Below are positions 31,451-40,837 of a stretch of DNA of 64,000 bases, piece after piece. Each line of letters begins with the position of its first letter. Within the stretch, counting starts at the first letter, position 1. The DNA comes from Brevundimonas albigilva (lineage in GTDB: Bacteria > Pseudomonadota > Alphaproteobacteria > Caulobacterales > Caulobacteraceae), in contig NZ_CP097298.1 in NCBI RefSeq assembly GCF_023503965.1, positions 682,001 to 746,000 on the forward strand. The letters run 5' to 3'. The notes beneath the pieces were generated by a model that saw only the letters and a program-made list of their open reading frames with translations, was not told the DNA's origin and ran no database searches. Position numbers and translations under genes: made by a program.

Positions 31451-31468
31451 CCGGCAAGCCTTGCCCGG
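31451..31468. promoter_or_regulatory. Palindromic ftr-like element in the flgK leader
   Basis: CCGGCAAGCCTTGCCCGG is close to a palindrome and resembles the ftr elements bound by FlbD. It lies about 100 bases downstream of the predicted flgK transcription start, where Caulobacter flaN carries its enhancer. Inferred from likeness and position. Confidence 0.45.
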
Positions 31469-31511
31469 CCACGCGCAAATCTTGCCTCGCCGCACGGCGC
31501 AGCGGCCGCCG

Positions 31512-31524
31512 CAAGACTTTGATT
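31512..31524 (-). promoter_or_regulatory. IHF binding site
   Basis: Read on the - strand, AATCAAAGTCTTG fits the IHF consensus (A/T)ATCAANNNNTT(A/G) without mismatch. It sits between the flgK sigma-54 promoter and the ftr-like palindrome, as expected for looping. Confidence 0.55.
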
Positions 31525-31569
31525 TGCAAAGATAAGCGTTTTTGACGCGGGTTCATGGCCGGACGCGCC

Positions 31570-31586
31570 GCAAGCCTTGGGCCACG
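31570..31586 (-). promoter_or_regulatory. Sigma-54 promoter for flgK-flgL
   Basis: On the - strand TGGCCCAAGGCTTGC has the -24 GG and -12 GC separated by exactly ten bases, with TGGC and TTGC blocks. About 150 bases upstream of the flgK start. Confidence 0.65.
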
Positions 31587-31620
31587 GCGACCCGCGCGCC
31601 GATCCGGCCCCCGCGCCAAG

Positions 31621-31638
31621 CCCGGCAAAATTGCGGCG
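31621..31638. promoter_or_regulatory. ftr-like enhancer upstream of fliK
   Basis: CCCGGCAAAATTGCGGCG matches the CCCGGCA...TTGC pattern of FlbD-bound ftr sites. It lies about 110 bases upstream of the fliK sigma-54 promoter. Confidence 0.45.
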
Positions 31639-31733
31639 GCGCACGGCAAGAATGATCCTGCAACCGATGGCCGCTCCTGAGGCCGGTGCCGACAACATAC
31701 TGATTTCATTCGCCATTGATGAGCGACGACCGG

Positions 31734-31748
31734 TGGCCCGACGCTTGC
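31734..31748 (+). promoter_or_regulatory. Sigma-54 promoter for the fliK-flgD-flgE operon
   Basis: TGGCCCGACGCTTGC has -24 GG and -12 GC ten bases apart and is close to the consensus TGGCACG-N4-TTGC. It is 65 bases before the fliK start. With the flgK promoter it forms a divergent pair, like flaN/flbG in Caulobacter. The whole 31423-31812 gap holds no gene. Confidence 0.7.
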
Positions 31749-31812
31749 GACGGAGGCGGCGAACCTTCCGGGCGCAGCAGGCGCCGCCGTCTTGAAAGCC
31801 GCCTCGCGCCCC

Positions 31813-33789
31813 ATGCCTTCCGCCGCCGCCCTCATTGCTGCTGTTCCGGCCGCCGCCGGCGCCGGCGCGCCTGCGCCGGGCGGCGCCGACTTCGGTTCGG
31901 CCGAGGCCTTCGCCGCCGCCCTGGCGGGCGTGCGCGAGGGCGTGGTGAAGGACGCCCCGGCCCGGACGCAGGGCGAAACCGCCTCGCGCGTCTCATCGGT
32001 CCGGCTGGTCGGTCGCCTGGATCTGGCCGGCCTGGGCGAGGCCGAGGGCCAGGACGTTTCGGCCGCCGCCGCCGCCCTGCCCCGGCCTGAAGGCGCGATC
32101 GTCCAGGCCGAAGCCTCGGACGACCTCCTGTCGACGGTCGTCGATGAAACGGCGGAGATCGCGGAGCCGGAGACGCCGGATGTCGCGGGCTCGCTCCCGC
32201 CGGTCCCTCAGGGTCAGGTCGCCCCTCCCGTCGCGCCCGCATCCCTTTCGGTCGAACCGTCCGCCGGAACGGGCGACGAGGCGGCGGCGACCCCGCCCGC
32301 TTCACCCTTCGCGCCCGCCGCCGCGTCGGACGCCGCCGATCCGCAGGCGGCGCGCATGGACGTGTCCGCGCCCCTGACCCGCGCCGCCCCCGTCGATCAG
32401 AAACAGGACGCCGCCACGGACGCGGCCGCGACGCCGACCGAGGGCGCCGCGGCCGTCCCTGCTCAGGGATCGGACGCCCCGCCCCCGTCCAGGACCGAAA
32501 AGCCGGCCGCCGCCGTCGAACGTCCCGTTCCGGCCAAGGCCGAGGCGACGGCCCCCGCCGCGCCCGCTTCCGCCGCGCCGACCCCGTCCAACAGCGCCGC
32601 CGTCGGGATTGATGCGGCCCTGACCGCCGCCACGCCCGAGACCGTCCCTGTCGTCCGCGAGGCGACAGGGCCGCAGCCCGCGAAGACGGTCGCCTCGGCC
32701 GATCCCCTGCCGGCCGCGCCCGCGGCGCCCACGCCCGAACGGTCCGCCCCCGGGGCGGCCGTGACGCCGAAGACGGCCGCCGCCGACGTGCGCTCCGTCG
32801 AGGCCCCGGCGGCGGCCGACGCCGGCGCGGTCCAGATCAGCGCCGTCATCCAGAAGCCGGTCGTCAGCCCGGCCGCCCTGGCCCGTCCCCTTGTGGAAGG
32901 GCCCGCCCCGGCCGTTTTGGAGGCCTCGCCCGCCGCGACGGCGGAAACCGACGACGCAGCGACGCCGGACGCCGGCGCCGAACCGGCCTCGCCGTCGCAG
33001 GACGCCCCGATCCGCCCGAGCGCCGCGGCCGCCCCGCTCGCCGCCTCGATACGGCCCGAGCCCCAGCCGCTGCGTCCGCTGCGCCATGAGGCGCCGGCGC
33101 CGTCGACGTCGGAGCCCGGCGACGCCGCTCAGGCGGCCCCGTCGACCGCCGCCGCCGGCCCGGACGTCAAGTCTCAGGCGCCGGCGCTGGCCGACGCTCC
33201 CTCGGGCGCGATCCCGCCGCCGGTCCCGGCGGACCCGGCGGCCGCCGACCCGACCGTGGACGCCGTCCCGGCCGAGACCACGCCGGACGCCGCCCGCGCC
33301 GACAACCCGGTCGCCCAGGCGCGCGATCCGCTGGCGTCGGCCCTGTCTCGCGCCACCATCGAGACCACCGCCCACCTGGCCGCCCAGATCGCGCGCAAGC
33401 TGGAGGGTCGTTCGACCCGCTTCGACATGGTGCTGACGCCGGAAGACCTGGGCCGCGTCGACGTGACCGTGGAAATCGACGCCGACGGCCAGCTGGCCGC
33501 GCGTCTGGCCTTCGACAACCCCGCCGCCGCCGCCGACCTGCGGGGCCGCGCCGACGAGCTGCGTCGCCAGTTGCAGGACGCCGGCTTCCAGCTGTCGCAG
33601 GACTCGCTCGACTTCTCCCAGCGTGATCCGTCCTCGGGCGGGGGCGCCTTCGACCGCCAGCAGCAGCGCAACGCCCTGTTCGCCGGCGGCTCTCGCCTGG
33701 CCGCCCAGGCCGACCTCGCCGCCGCGCCGATCCCCGGCGCCTGGACCAACCATTCCCTGACGCCCGAGCGCGTCGATGTGAGGGTCTGA
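31813..33789 (+). CDS. fliK: Flagellar hook-length control protein FliK
   Basis: 658 residues from ATG 31813; a TTG at 31792 in frame is equally possible because neither has a clear ribosome site. About 500 residues of Ala/Pro-rich, disordered sequence act as the molecular ruler. The C-terminal domain (HLAAQIARKLEGRSTRF, LTPEDLGRVDVTVEID, LRRQLQDAGFQLSQDSLDF) is the FliK substrate-switch domain. First gene of the operon with flgD (2-base gap) and flgE. Confidence 0.9.
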   Translation: MPSAAALIAAVPAAAGAGAPAPGGADFGSAEAFAAALAGVREGVVKDAPARTQGETASRVSSVRLVGRLDLAGLGEAEGQDVSAAAAALPRPEGAIVQAEASDDLLSTVVDETAEIAEPETPDVAGSLPPVPQGQVAPPVAPASLSVEPSAGTGDEAAATPPASPFAPAAASDAADPQAARMDVSAPLTRAAPVDQKQDAATDAAATPTEGAAAVPAQGSDAPPPSRTEKPAAAVERPVPAKAEATAPAAPASAAPTPSNSAAVGIDAALTAATPETVPVVREATGPQPAKTVASADPLPAAPAAPTPERSAPGAAVTPKTAAADVRSVEAPAAADAGAVQISAVIQKPVVSPAALARPLVEGPAPAVLEASPAATAETDDAATPDAGAEPASPSQDAPIRPSAAAAPLAASIRPEPQPLRPLRHEAPAPSTSEPGDAAQAAPSTAAAGPDVKSQAPALADAPSGAIPPPVPADPAAADPTVDAVPAETTPDAARADNPVAQARDPLASALSRATIETTAHLAAQIARKLEGRSTRFDMVLTPEDLGRVDVTVEIDADGQLAARLAFDNPAAAADLRGRADELRRQLQDAGFQLSQDSLDFSQRDPSSGGGAFDRQQQRNALFAGGSRLAAQADLAAAPIPGAWTNHSLTPERVDVRV

Positions 33790-33791
33790 TC

Positions 33792-34514
33792 ATGGCCGAC
33801 GCCATTTCTTCCGTCGACGCCGCCGGCCGCCTGACGTCGGGCTCGGTCTCGCTGTTCAACAACTTCGAGACTTTCCTAACGCTGCTGACCACGCAGATGA
33901 AGAACCAGGATCCGCTGTCGCCGCTGGATTCCAACGAGTTCACCGCCCAGCTGACCCAGATGGCCGGCGTGGAGCAGCAGCTGCTGACCAACGACCTGCT
34001 GACCAGCCTGCTCTCGGCCCAGGCCGCCGGCGGCCTGGACAACGCCTCCAACTACATCGGCAAGAACGTCACCGCCGCCTGGACCGCCACCGAGCTGGAC
34101 GACGGTCAGGCCACCTGGGCCTACGAACTGGCCTCCCAGGCTGACAACGTGACCCTGCAGGTCGTCAACAGCAGCGGCCAGGTGGTCTGGGAAGGCGCCG
34201 CGCCGGACAACAGCCAGGGCGTCCACAGCTTCACCTGGGACGGCAAGATGACCGGGGGCGACGTCGCCGACGACGGCGGCGTCTATACGCTGAAGGTCAC
34301 GGCCAAGAACGCCGCCGGAGGAACCGTCGACGCGCAGGCGCTGATCCAGGGCCGCGTGACCGGCGTCGAGATGTACAACGGCGAGCCCTATCTGGTGATC
34401 GGCGATTCCATCCTTCCGCTTTCGACCGTGATCTCGCTCAACGAGGTCAGGGCCGACAACGACACCGACGATACGGAGAATCCGGACGTCCCGACCGAGG
34501 AGGCGGCCGCATGA
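33792..34514 (+). CDS. flgD: Hook capping protein FlgD
   Basis: 240 residues. The N-terminal export region and conserved block FLTLLTTQMKNQDPLSPLDSNEFTAQL are canonical FlgD; the C-terminal part is a FlgD Ig-like and Tudor-like pair (GVHSFTWDGKMTGG, VTGVEMYNGEPYLVIGD). Caps the growing hook. Between fliK and flgE. Confidence 0.94.
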   Translation: MADAISSVDAAGRLTSGSVSLFNNFETFLTLLTTQMKNQDPLSPLDSNEFTAQLTQMAGVEQQLLTNDLLTSLLSAQAAGGLDNASNYIGKNVTAAWTATELDDGQATWAYELASQADNVTLQVVNSSGQVVWEGAAPDNSQGVHSFTWDGKMTGGDVADDGGVYTLKVTAKNAAGGTVDAQALIQGRVTGVEMYNGEPYLVIGDSILPLSTVISLNEVRADNDTDDTENPDVPTEEAAA

Positions 34515-34563
34515 TGCGCTCCGCCGCCTTTTCGATGACCGTTACGCTTAAGGAGCGTCCCCA

Positions 34564-36327
34564 ATGAGCCTCAACAGCGCCATGCTGGCCGGCGTGTCCG
34601 GGCTGGCCGCCAACTCCGCCGCCCTGGCCGCGATTTCCCAGAACATCGCGAACGTGAACACCGTGGGCTACAAGCGAACCCAGGGTGAATTCCAGACCCT
34701 GGTGAACAGCCAGTCCAAGGCCGGCGGCGGCTATTCCGCCGGCGGCGTCGCCGTCTCGGCCCGGTCCTTCATCAGCCAGGAAGGCCAGCTGCAGCGCACG
34801 ACCGAGAGCACCGACCTGGCCATCGACGGCCAGGGCTTCTTCGTCGTGACCGACAAGGCCGAGGGCGTGGCCGCCACCGACACCCGCCTGTTCACCCGCG
34901 CCGGCGCCTTCCGCGTCGACAACATGGGCTATCTGAAGAACAGCGCGGGCCTGTACCTGCAGGGTTGGCCGGTGGATTCCAACGGCGAGATCTCGACCGA
35001 CCCGTCGGACCTGTCGCGCCTGCGTTCGATCAACATCGGTTCGGTGGGCGGCACGGCCGAGCCGACCACCCGCGTCCAGATCAACGCCAACCTGCGCTCG
35101 ACCCAGGAGTCGTCGGCCGCGGGCAGCGCCTCGACCTACAAGGGCGTGGAAGACGCCGCCGACGTCGAACACGACGTCTCGGTCCGCTACACCCGCACCG
35201 GCGCCAACACCTACGACGTCACCATCAAGTCCGGCACCCAGACCATCACCGGCCAGGCCGCGTTCGATCCCGCGACCGGCGCCCTGACCGGCCTGACCGG
35301 CCTGACCGCCAACAACGGCACGGCGGCGGTCGACGGCGCCCTGTCGACCCTGACCTTCACCCCGGCCACCGGCGCGCCCTTCGGCATCGCCCTGGCCGAC
35401 ATCGGCCTGCAGAACAACGTCGCCGCCGCCAGCAAGTACGACGCGTCGGTCAACTCGATGGCGATGTACGACGCCGACGACGACAATCCGGTGGGCGTGA
35501 AGCCGGACTTCAAGATGAACATCCCCGTCTCGGACTCGAAGGGCGGCCAGCGCAACCTGGAAATCCGCTTCCTGAAGAGCGACGAGCCCAACATCTGGTA
35601 CGCCGAGATCGTCTCGGTCCCGCCCGAGGACGTCGTCACCGGCGCACCCTACAGCAACGGCCAGATCAAGACCGGCAAGATCGCCTTCACCCCGTCGGGT
35701 CGCCTCGACGTCGAGACGATGCAGAACTGGCCGGCCGGCACGGGCCTGTTCGACGATCCGACGCAGGCCACCCTGACGTTCGAGGAATCCGATCCCGACG
35801 AGGTCATCGATCCCCTGAACCCCGCCGACAACGGCCGGGTGAAATGGGCCGACGGCCTGGGCATCGCGGCCCAGACCCTGACCCTGGACCTGAACACCTC
35901 GGCCGGCGGCCTCAGCCAGCTGAACACCGCCTCGGTGGTTCAGTCGACCATCACCAACGGCACGGCCTTCGGCAATCTCAGCGAGATCGCCATCGACGAC
36001 CAGGGCTTCGTCACCGCCATCTTCGACAACGGCGTCATGCGCCGCATCGCCCAGGTCGCGGTCGCCACCTTCCCCAGCCCCGACAGCCTGAAGGAGGTCT
36101 CGGGCAACGCCTACGCCGTCAGCCTGCAGTCCGGCACCTTCAACCTGAAGGCGGCGGGCACCGGCGGCGCGGGCTTCATCGCCGCCCAGCAGCTGGAAGC
36201 CTCGACCGTCGACCTGTCGCAGGAGTTCACCAGCCTGATCACCACCCAGCGGGCCTATTCCGCCTCGTCCAAGATCATCACCACGGCCGACGAAATGCTG
36301 GCCGAGCTGATCAACATCAAACGCTGA
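34564..36327 (+). CDS. flgE: Flagellar hook protein FlgE
   Basis: 587 residues, start after AAGGAG. N-terminal rod motif (ISQNIANVNTVGYKRTQGEF) and C-terminal LSQEFTSLITTQRAYSASSK are intact, with the D2-type FlgE domain in the middle. Builds the hook. No strong terminator after the stop; the next gene, sciP, has its own control region. Confidence 0.95.
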   Translation: MSLNSAMLAGVSGLAANSAALAAISQNIANVNTVGYKRTQGEFQTLVNSQSKAGGGYSAGGVAVSARSFISQEGQLQRTTESTDLAIDGQGFFVVTDKAEGVAATDTRLFTRAGAFRVDNMGYLKNSAGLYLQGWPVDSNGEISTDPSDLSRLRSINIGSVGGTAEPTTRVQINANLRSTQESSAAGSASTYKGVEDAADVEHDVSVRYTRTGANTYDVTIKSGTQTITGQAAFDPATGALTGLTGLTANNGTAAVDGALSTLTFTPATGAPFGIALADIGLQNNVAAASKYDASVNSMAMYDADDDNPVGVKPDFKMNIPVSDSKGGQRNLEIRFLKSDEPNIWYAEIVSVPPEDVVTGAPYSNGQIKTGKIAFTPSGRLDVETMQNWPAGTGLFDDPTQATLTFEESDPDEVIDPLNPADNGRVKWADGLGIAAQTLTLDLNTSAGGLSQLNTASVVQSTITNGTAFGNLSEIAIDDQGFVTAIFDNGVMRRIAQVAVATFPSPDSLKEVSGNAYAVSLQSGTFNLKAAGTGGAGFIAAQQLEASTVDLSQEFTSLITTQRAYSASSKIITTADEMLAELINIKR

Positions 36328-36356
36328 TCGCCGAGTAGGTAATCATTAGGTTCAAT

Positions 36357-36445
36357 GAATCGTCGCTCAACCATCGTTGAGAATGTCGGCTGTGGAGGGA
36401 CGGATGTTAGCCGTTCCTTCACCACGACGCTTAAACGGCCCTTAG
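36357..36445 (+). promoter_or_regulatory. sciP control region: CtrA-type box and CcrM site
   Basis: TTAA-ACGGCCC-TTAG at 36431-36445 is one base off the CtrA consensus TTAA-N7-TTAA and lies 55 bases before the sciP start. A GANTC site (GAATC) is at 36357-36361. This fits CtrA-dependent, cell-cycle controlled expression of sciP as known in Caulobacter. Confidence 0.6.
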
Positions 36446-36499
36446 CGGCGGGCGCGTACTTTCACCGGACTACGGTGTTGGTGAAAGAGGCATAAGCCC

Positions 36500-36784
36500 A
36501 TGTTGCAAGAGCGACGCCTTAACAGCAAAGGCGAACAATACGTGGTCGGACCCACCGGCACGCCGCTGACCCTGAAAGACCTGCCGCCGTCCAACACGGA
36601 CCGCTGGGTCATCCGCCGCAAGGCGGAAGTCGTCGCCGCCGTCCGCGGCGGTCTGATCAGCCTGGACGACGCCCTGGCGAAGTATCGCCTGACCGCCGAG
36701 GAATTCCTGGCCTGGCAGAAGGCCATCGACAAATGGGGCATGCAGGGCCTGCGCACGACGCGCATCCAGAGCTACCGCTCCTAA
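36500..36784 (+). CDS. sciP: CtrA inhibitor SciP
   Basis: 94 residues, DUF1153/SciP family. The sequence VGPTGTPLTLKDLPPSNTDRW, followed by RRKAEVVAAVRGGLIS and YRLTAEEFLAWQKAIDKWG (a helix-turn-helix of the Trp-repressor type), matches Caulobacter SciP nearly throughout from memory. SciP binds CtrA-activated promoters and blocks transcription late in the cycle. Its place beside flgE is kept in Caulobacterales. Confidence 0.93.
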   Translation: MLQERRLNSKGEQYVVGPTGTPLTLKDLPPSNTDRWVIRRKAEVVAAVRGGLISLDDALAKYRLTAEEFLAWQKAIDKWGMQGLRTTRIQSYRS

Positions 36785-36806
36785 CCGCTTCCCCGAAGCC
36801 GATCAG

Positions 36807-36834
36807 GGGCCGCGTCCGGCGACGGACGCGGCCC
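36807..36834 (+). terminator. Intrinsic terminator after sciP
   Basis: A perfect 12-base inverted repeat (GGGCCGCGTCCG / CGGACGCGGCCC), loop GCGA, followed by TTGTTCTTT, 22 bases after the sciP stop. Confidence 0.85.
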
Positions 36835-36877
36835 TTGTTCTTTGCGGGGCCTCGAAATCGCGCGGGTTCGGTCCTAA

Positions 36878-38104
36878 ATGGCGGCGATGAGCCTGGTCGA
36901 AGACATCTGCCCCGTTCCCGACATCGCCCCTATGACCTCGCAGCAGGACATGGACGCGGCGGTCGAGAGCGCGCGCGCCGCCGTCGGCCTGCCCGTCGGC
37001 GCCCGCGTGGTGGCGGCCATGTCCGGCGGCGTGGACTCCACCGTCGTCGCCGCCCTGCTGCACAAGGCGGGCTATGACGTGGTCGGCGTGACGCTGCAGC
37101 TCTACGACCACGGCGCCGCGCTGAAGAAGAAGGGCGCCTGCTGCGCCGGCCAGGACATCCACGACGCCCGCCTGGCCGCCGAGGCGATCGGCATTCCCCA
37201 CTATGTCCTGGACTACGAAAGCCGCTTCCGGGACGCGGTGATCGACCAGTTCGCCGACAGCTATCTGAAGGGCCAGACGCCCGTTCCCTGCATCCGCTGC
37301 AATCAGACGGTCAAGTTCCGCGACCTGCTGGACGTCGCCCGCGACCTGGGCGCCGAGGCGATGGCGACGGGCCACTATGTCCGCCGCGCCGTCGCCGGCG
37401 ATCGCTCGCAGATGCGCAAGGCGATCGATCATTCGCGCGACCAGTCCTACTTCCTGTTCGCCACCACCCAGGACCAGCTCGACTATCTGCGCTTCCCCCT
37501 GGCCGATCTGGAAAAGCCCCAGGTGCGCGGCGTCGCCGCCTCGCTGGGCCTCAGGATCGCCGCCAAGCCGGACAGCCAGGACATCTGCTTCGTCCCCACC
37601 GGCGATTATCGCACCCTGATCGACCGCCTGCGGCCGCAGGGGCGCGAGGCCGGCGAGATCGTGCACATGGACGGCCGGGTGCTGGGCGCGCATGCGGGGA
37701 TCACCGACTACACCATCGGCCAGCGCCGGGGCCTGAACGTCGCCGTGGGCGAGCCGCTGTTCGTCGTGCGGCTGGAGCCCGAGGCCCGCCGCGTCGTCGT
37801 CGGCCCGCGCGAGGCGCTGCTGACCGCCCGCCTGACGCTGGAAGAGACCAACTGGCTGGGCGACGAGGCCACGATCCACGAAGCCGCCGCCGCCGGCGCG
37901 CCCGTCCTGGCCCGCGTCCGCTCGACCCGCCCGCCCTCCCCGGCCCGCCTGGCCCTTGTCGAGGATCAGGTCGCGGTCCTGTTCGACCAGGGCGAGGAAG
38001 GCGTCGCCCCCGGCCAGGCCTGCGTCCTCTACGATCCGGCCGACCCCGACCGCGTCCTGGGCGGCGGCTTCATCCGCGACACGACGGCCGCCTTCCAGGC
38101 CTAG
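36878..38104 (+). CDS. mnmA: tRNA 2-thiouridylase MnmA
   Basis: Thiolates U34 of Glu, Gln and Lys tRNAs. 408 residues; the start could also be ATG 36932, which would drop an 18-residue tail. PP-loop MSGGVDSTV binds ATP; the catalytic Cys pair lies in VPCIRCNQ and [17 protein letters not shown] and [10 protein letters not shown] are also conserved. Convergent with the VOC gene, 4-base overlap. Confidence 0.96.
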   Translation: MAAMSLVEDICPVPDIAPMTSQQDMDAAVESARAAVGLPVGARVVAAMSGGVDSTVVAALLHKAGYDVVGVTLQLYDHGAALKKKGACCAGQDIHDARLAAEAIGIPHYVLDYESRFRDAVIDQFADSYLKGQTPVPCIRCNQTVKFRDLLDVARDLGAEAMATGHYVRRAVAGDRSQMRKAIDHSRDQSYFLFATTQDQLDYLRFPLADLEKPQVRGVAASLGLRIAAKPDSQDICFVPTGDYRTLIDRLRPQGREAGEIVHMDGRVLGAHAGITDYTIGQRRGLNVAVGEPLFVVRLEPEARRVVVGPREALLTARLTLEETNWLGDEATIHEAAAAGAPVLARVRSTRPPSPARLALVEDQVAVLFDQGEEGVAPGQACVLYDPADPDRVLGGGFIRDTTAAFQA

Positions 38105-38442
38105 ACCGCGGCATAGACCCTCAGCCGATTGCCGTCGGGGTCGCGGGCCAGGAAGCTGCGTCCCCCGTCCTCGTCGGCCGGCGGCAAGACGATGCGCGCG
38201 CCCCGGTCCCACCATTCGATATGAAGCTCGTCGACGGCGGTCGACGCGGCCAGGGCGAAGTCCACCTGGGCCGGCGGGATCGCCGCGCCGCGCCACAGGC
38301 TCAGGGTCCGGCCCGGTGACAGGGCGAAGACCGCATGGTCCGCGCTCGCCGCCAGCGGCCGGCGCCGCAGCAGGCCCGAATAGAACCGGGCGGCGGCCTC
38401 CGGGTCGGCGACGGCCAGCGGAATGTCCTCGATCTCGGTCAT
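38101..38442 (-). CDS. VOC (glyoxalase-like) family protein
   Basis: 113 residues, one vicinal-oxygen-chelate domain of two beta-alpha-beta-beta-beta units: [19 protein letters not shown] and, at the end, [16 protein letters not shown]. No clear metal triad. Substrate unknown. Upstream of it lies the WYL-type regulator on the same strand, 54 bases away, which may control it. Confidence 0.8.
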   Translation of the reverse strand: MTEIEDIPLAVADPEAAARFYSGLLRRRPLAASADHAVFALSPGRTLSLWRGAAIPPAQVDFALAASTAVDELHIEWWDRGARIVLPPADEDGGRSFLARDPDGNRLRVYAAV

Positions 38443-38496
38443 GCGTCCCTCCTGTGCGGCGAGAACAAACCTAGACCGTCATCCTGCCAGTTCCTG

Positions 38497-39198
38497 TCAG
38501 CATGGAGCGTCCTGCGCCGCCGTCTCCCGGCTCGCGCGCCACTGCTTCAGCAGCACCGCCCGGCGCGCCGGGCAACGCGCGTCCAGCACCTCGGCCTCCT
38601 CGATCCGGTCGGTGCGGAAATGGCGGAAGTCGGCCCGCAGTTCGCACCAGCCGACCAGCAGCCGCACCCGGTCGAAGAAGGCCAGGGCGAAGGGCCAGAT
38701 CACCCGCTCGGAGGCGGCGCCGGCTTCGTCGCGGTAACACAGCTTCAGCTTCCGCTCGGTGCGGATCGCCTTTCTGAGCAGCGCCGGATCGACGTGGTCG
38801 GCCGGAAACGGCGCGCCGGGCACGACCAGCAGGGCCTCGGCCTCCATCTCGTCCCGCAGGTCCGGCGGAACCACCGCGCCGATCCGCGCCAGGGCGCTCA
38901 ACGCCGCATCGCGCATCCGCGCGTCGGCCCGGTCCGCCACCCAGCGCGAACCCAGCACCAGCGCCTCGATCTCCTCCGGCGTGAACATCAGCGGCGGCAG
39001 CAGGAAGCCGGGCCGCAGCACATAGCCCACGCCCGGCTCGCCCTCGATGGTCGCGCCCTGGGCCTGAAGGCTGGCGATGTCGCGGTAAAGGGTCCGCAGG
39101 CTGACCCCCATCTCCTCGGCCAGCGCCTGGCCGCTGACGGGCCGGCGACGCCGCCTCAGGGCGTTCAACAGGTCGAAAAGGCGCTCGGACCGCGACAT
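38497..39198 (-). CDS. YafY-type transcriptional regulator (HTH_11 and WYL)
   Basis: 233 residues. N-terminal helix-turn-helix (RPVSGQALAEEMGVSLRTLYRDI) and DeoR-like wing, then a WYL-like ligand domain (SERVIWPFALAFFDRVRLLVG). Regulators of this group sense small ligands and usually control a neighbour; the VOC gene is the likely target. No signal of horizontal origin. Confidence 0.85.
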   Translation of the reverse strand: MSRSERLFDLLNALRRRRRPVSGQALAEEMGVSLRTLYRDIASLQAQGATIEGEPGVGYVLRPGFLLPPLMFTPEEIEALVLGSRWVADRADARMRDAALSALARIGAVVPPDLRDEMEAEALLVVPGAPFPADHVDPALLRKAIRTERKLKLCYRDEAGAASERVIWPFALAFFDRVRLLVGWCELRADFRHFRTDRIEEAEVLDARCPARRAVLLKQWRASRETAAQDAPC

Positions 39199-39242
39199 GG
39201 CGCGACCCTAGCAGGCCTGCTGACAAAAAGCGGCAGCAGCCG

Positions 39243-39734
39243 CTACGCCGCTTCCCTCGGCGGCAGAACCTCTCCGACCGTGGGGCGGTTCTCGGCGCGG
39301 GTCAGGCGGATGTCCCTGGGTTTGACGATCTCGCCGCAGCAGTTGCAGGCGATCCGGGGGTTCAGGGTGTGGCCGCAGGTCTTGTGGACCATGTCGATGC
39401 CGCTGTCGGTCTCGCCATAGACGTGCTTGTTCCCCCAGGCGTGCAGCGTCACCAGAACGCCGTACAGATCCTTGCCCTTGGCGGTCAGGACGTATTCGTT
39501 CCTCGGCGGGCGTTCGGAATACAGGCGCGGCTCCAGCACCCCGTGCTGGACCAGGCTCTTCAGCCGGGCGGCCAGGACGTTGCGCGCCACGCCCAGATTG
39601 TCCTGCCACTGTTCGAAGCGGCTGACCCCGTTGAAGGCGTCGCGGATGACCAGCAGCGTCCACGGATCGCCGATCACCTCCAGCGTGGCGGCGATCGAGC
39701 AACTCTGGCGGCTGTAGTCGGCGGTGCGTCCCAT
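39243..39734 (-). CDS. HxlR family transcriptional regulator
   Basis: 163 residues from ATG 39734. The winged helix (VIGDPWTLLVIRDAFNGVSRFEQW, LGVARNVLAARLKSLVQHGVL, PPRNEYVLTAKGKDL) is HxlR/MarR-like. The C-terminal tail has CGHTLNPRIACNCCGE, a Cys/His set that may bind zinc. Divergent from the thioesterase-like gene at 39909, which it may control. Confidence 0.88.
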   Translation of the reverse strand: MGRTADYSRQSCSIAATLEVIGDPWTLLVIRDAFNGVSRFEQWQDNLGVARNVLAARLKSLVQHGVLEPRLYSERPPRNEYVLTAKGKDLYGVLVTLHAWGNKHVYGETDSGIDMVHKTCGHTLNPRIACNCCGEIVKPRDIRLTRAENRPTVGEVLPPREAA

Positions 39735-39908
39735 GCGCGGAAAGTGACCCCGCGTCAGCCTGTTGGCAAGAGGGTTGCCAATCCGAACCCAGTCAGTCAG
39801 TCTTGTTTCGCAACGGACTTGCGGGCCTCCCGGCCTTCGGTCCTTGTTCCTTGACTGGCGGAGGGTCCGCCCCGACCCTCCGCGCCTCTTCGGCCCTCTG
39901 GATCGCCC

Positions 39909-40781
39909 ATGACCACGTTCCCCGCGCCCCTGTCCCCCGCGCCCCTGTCCCTCGCCCAAGCCCTCGCCTTCCGCCCGATGGAGGATGGCGCCCTGTCAGC
40001 CTCGGTGGCGGGCGACTTCTCCAACGGCCCCAGCGGCGCGCCGCCGGAGAAGGGCTTTCCCTTCGGCGGGCTGCTGGCCGCGCTGTGCGCCGAGGGCATG
40101 CGCCAGGGCCTGGCGCTGACGGCGCCGCTGCGGACCCTGTCGGTCCAATATCTTTCGGCCGCGCGGTTCGGCCAGCCCGTCGCCTTCCGCCCGCGCCTGC
40201 TGCGCGGCGGCCGCAACGTGATCTATGCGGCGATCGAGGCCGACCAGGACGGCCGCATGACGCACCACGCCACCGGCACGTACGGCGTCGATGCGGCGAC
40301 GCCGCCGCTTTCGCCCCTCCATGCGCCGCCGCCGCCGCTGGAGAGCCTCGACCCGGAGGCGCGCATCGGCGGGCCGATGGCGCCGCACTTCGCGCGCCAC
40401 GTCGATTACCGCTTCGACGGCGGCCCCAACATTCTGGGCGGCAACGAGGGCCGGCCGGTGGTGGAGCGCACCTGGATGCGGATGGCCGACCGCCGACCGC
40501 TGGACGAGGTCGGCCTGTGCTATCTCCTGGACGCCCTCTATCCGCCGGCCTGGACCGCCAGCGCCAGGCCCGCCCCCATGACCACGGTGGACCTGCGCAT
40601 CGACATCCTGGCCGATCCCACGCCCGCCACGGCGCCGGACGGCTGGGCCTTCTTCGAGTTCAGGATGCTGGACCTGGGCCTGGGCTGGACGGTGGACGAA
40701 GCGACCGCCTGGGGGGCCGATGGCGCGCCGCTGGCGATCTCGCGTCAGCGCCGAAAACTGCTGCCCCAGCGCGGCGCCTGA
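39909..40781 (+). CDS. Acyl-CoA thioesterase-like double hot-dog protein
   Basis: 290 residues. Two hot-dog halves are visible: FPFGGLLAALCAEGMRQ with LRTLSVQYLSAARFGQPV, and later RPAPMTTVDLRIDIL with GWAFFEFRML. This resembles TesB-like thioesterase family proteins that hydrolyse acyl-CoA. The start ATG 39909 has no strong ribosome site; downstream Mets exist. Divergent from the HxlR gene. Confidence 0.78.
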   Translation: MTTFPAPLSPAPLSLAQALAFRPMEDGALSASVAGDFSNGPSGAPPEKGFPFGGLLAALCAEGMRQGLALTAPLRTLSVQYLSAARFGQPVAFRPRLLRGGRNVIYAAIEADQDGRMTHHATGTYGVDAATPPLSPLHAPPPPLESLDPEARIGGPMAPHFARHVDYRFDGGPNILGGNEGRPVVERTWMRMADRRPLDEVGLCYLLDALYPPAWTASARPAPMTTVDLRIDILADPTPATAPDGWAFFEFRMLDLGLGWTVDEATAWGADGAPLAISRQRRKLLPQRGA

Positions 40782-40837
40782 AGTCAGCCTCCGTTCATCG
40801 TTATGGGCCATTCTTCCAATTCTCTGAAGGAGCCCTC

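Noticed and set aside
29332-31716. Longer flgK starting at 31716
   Set aside because: The upstream extension lacks a ribosome site, crosses the sigma-54 promoter and is not FlgK-like; the GTG at 31422 has a strong Shine-Dalgarno.
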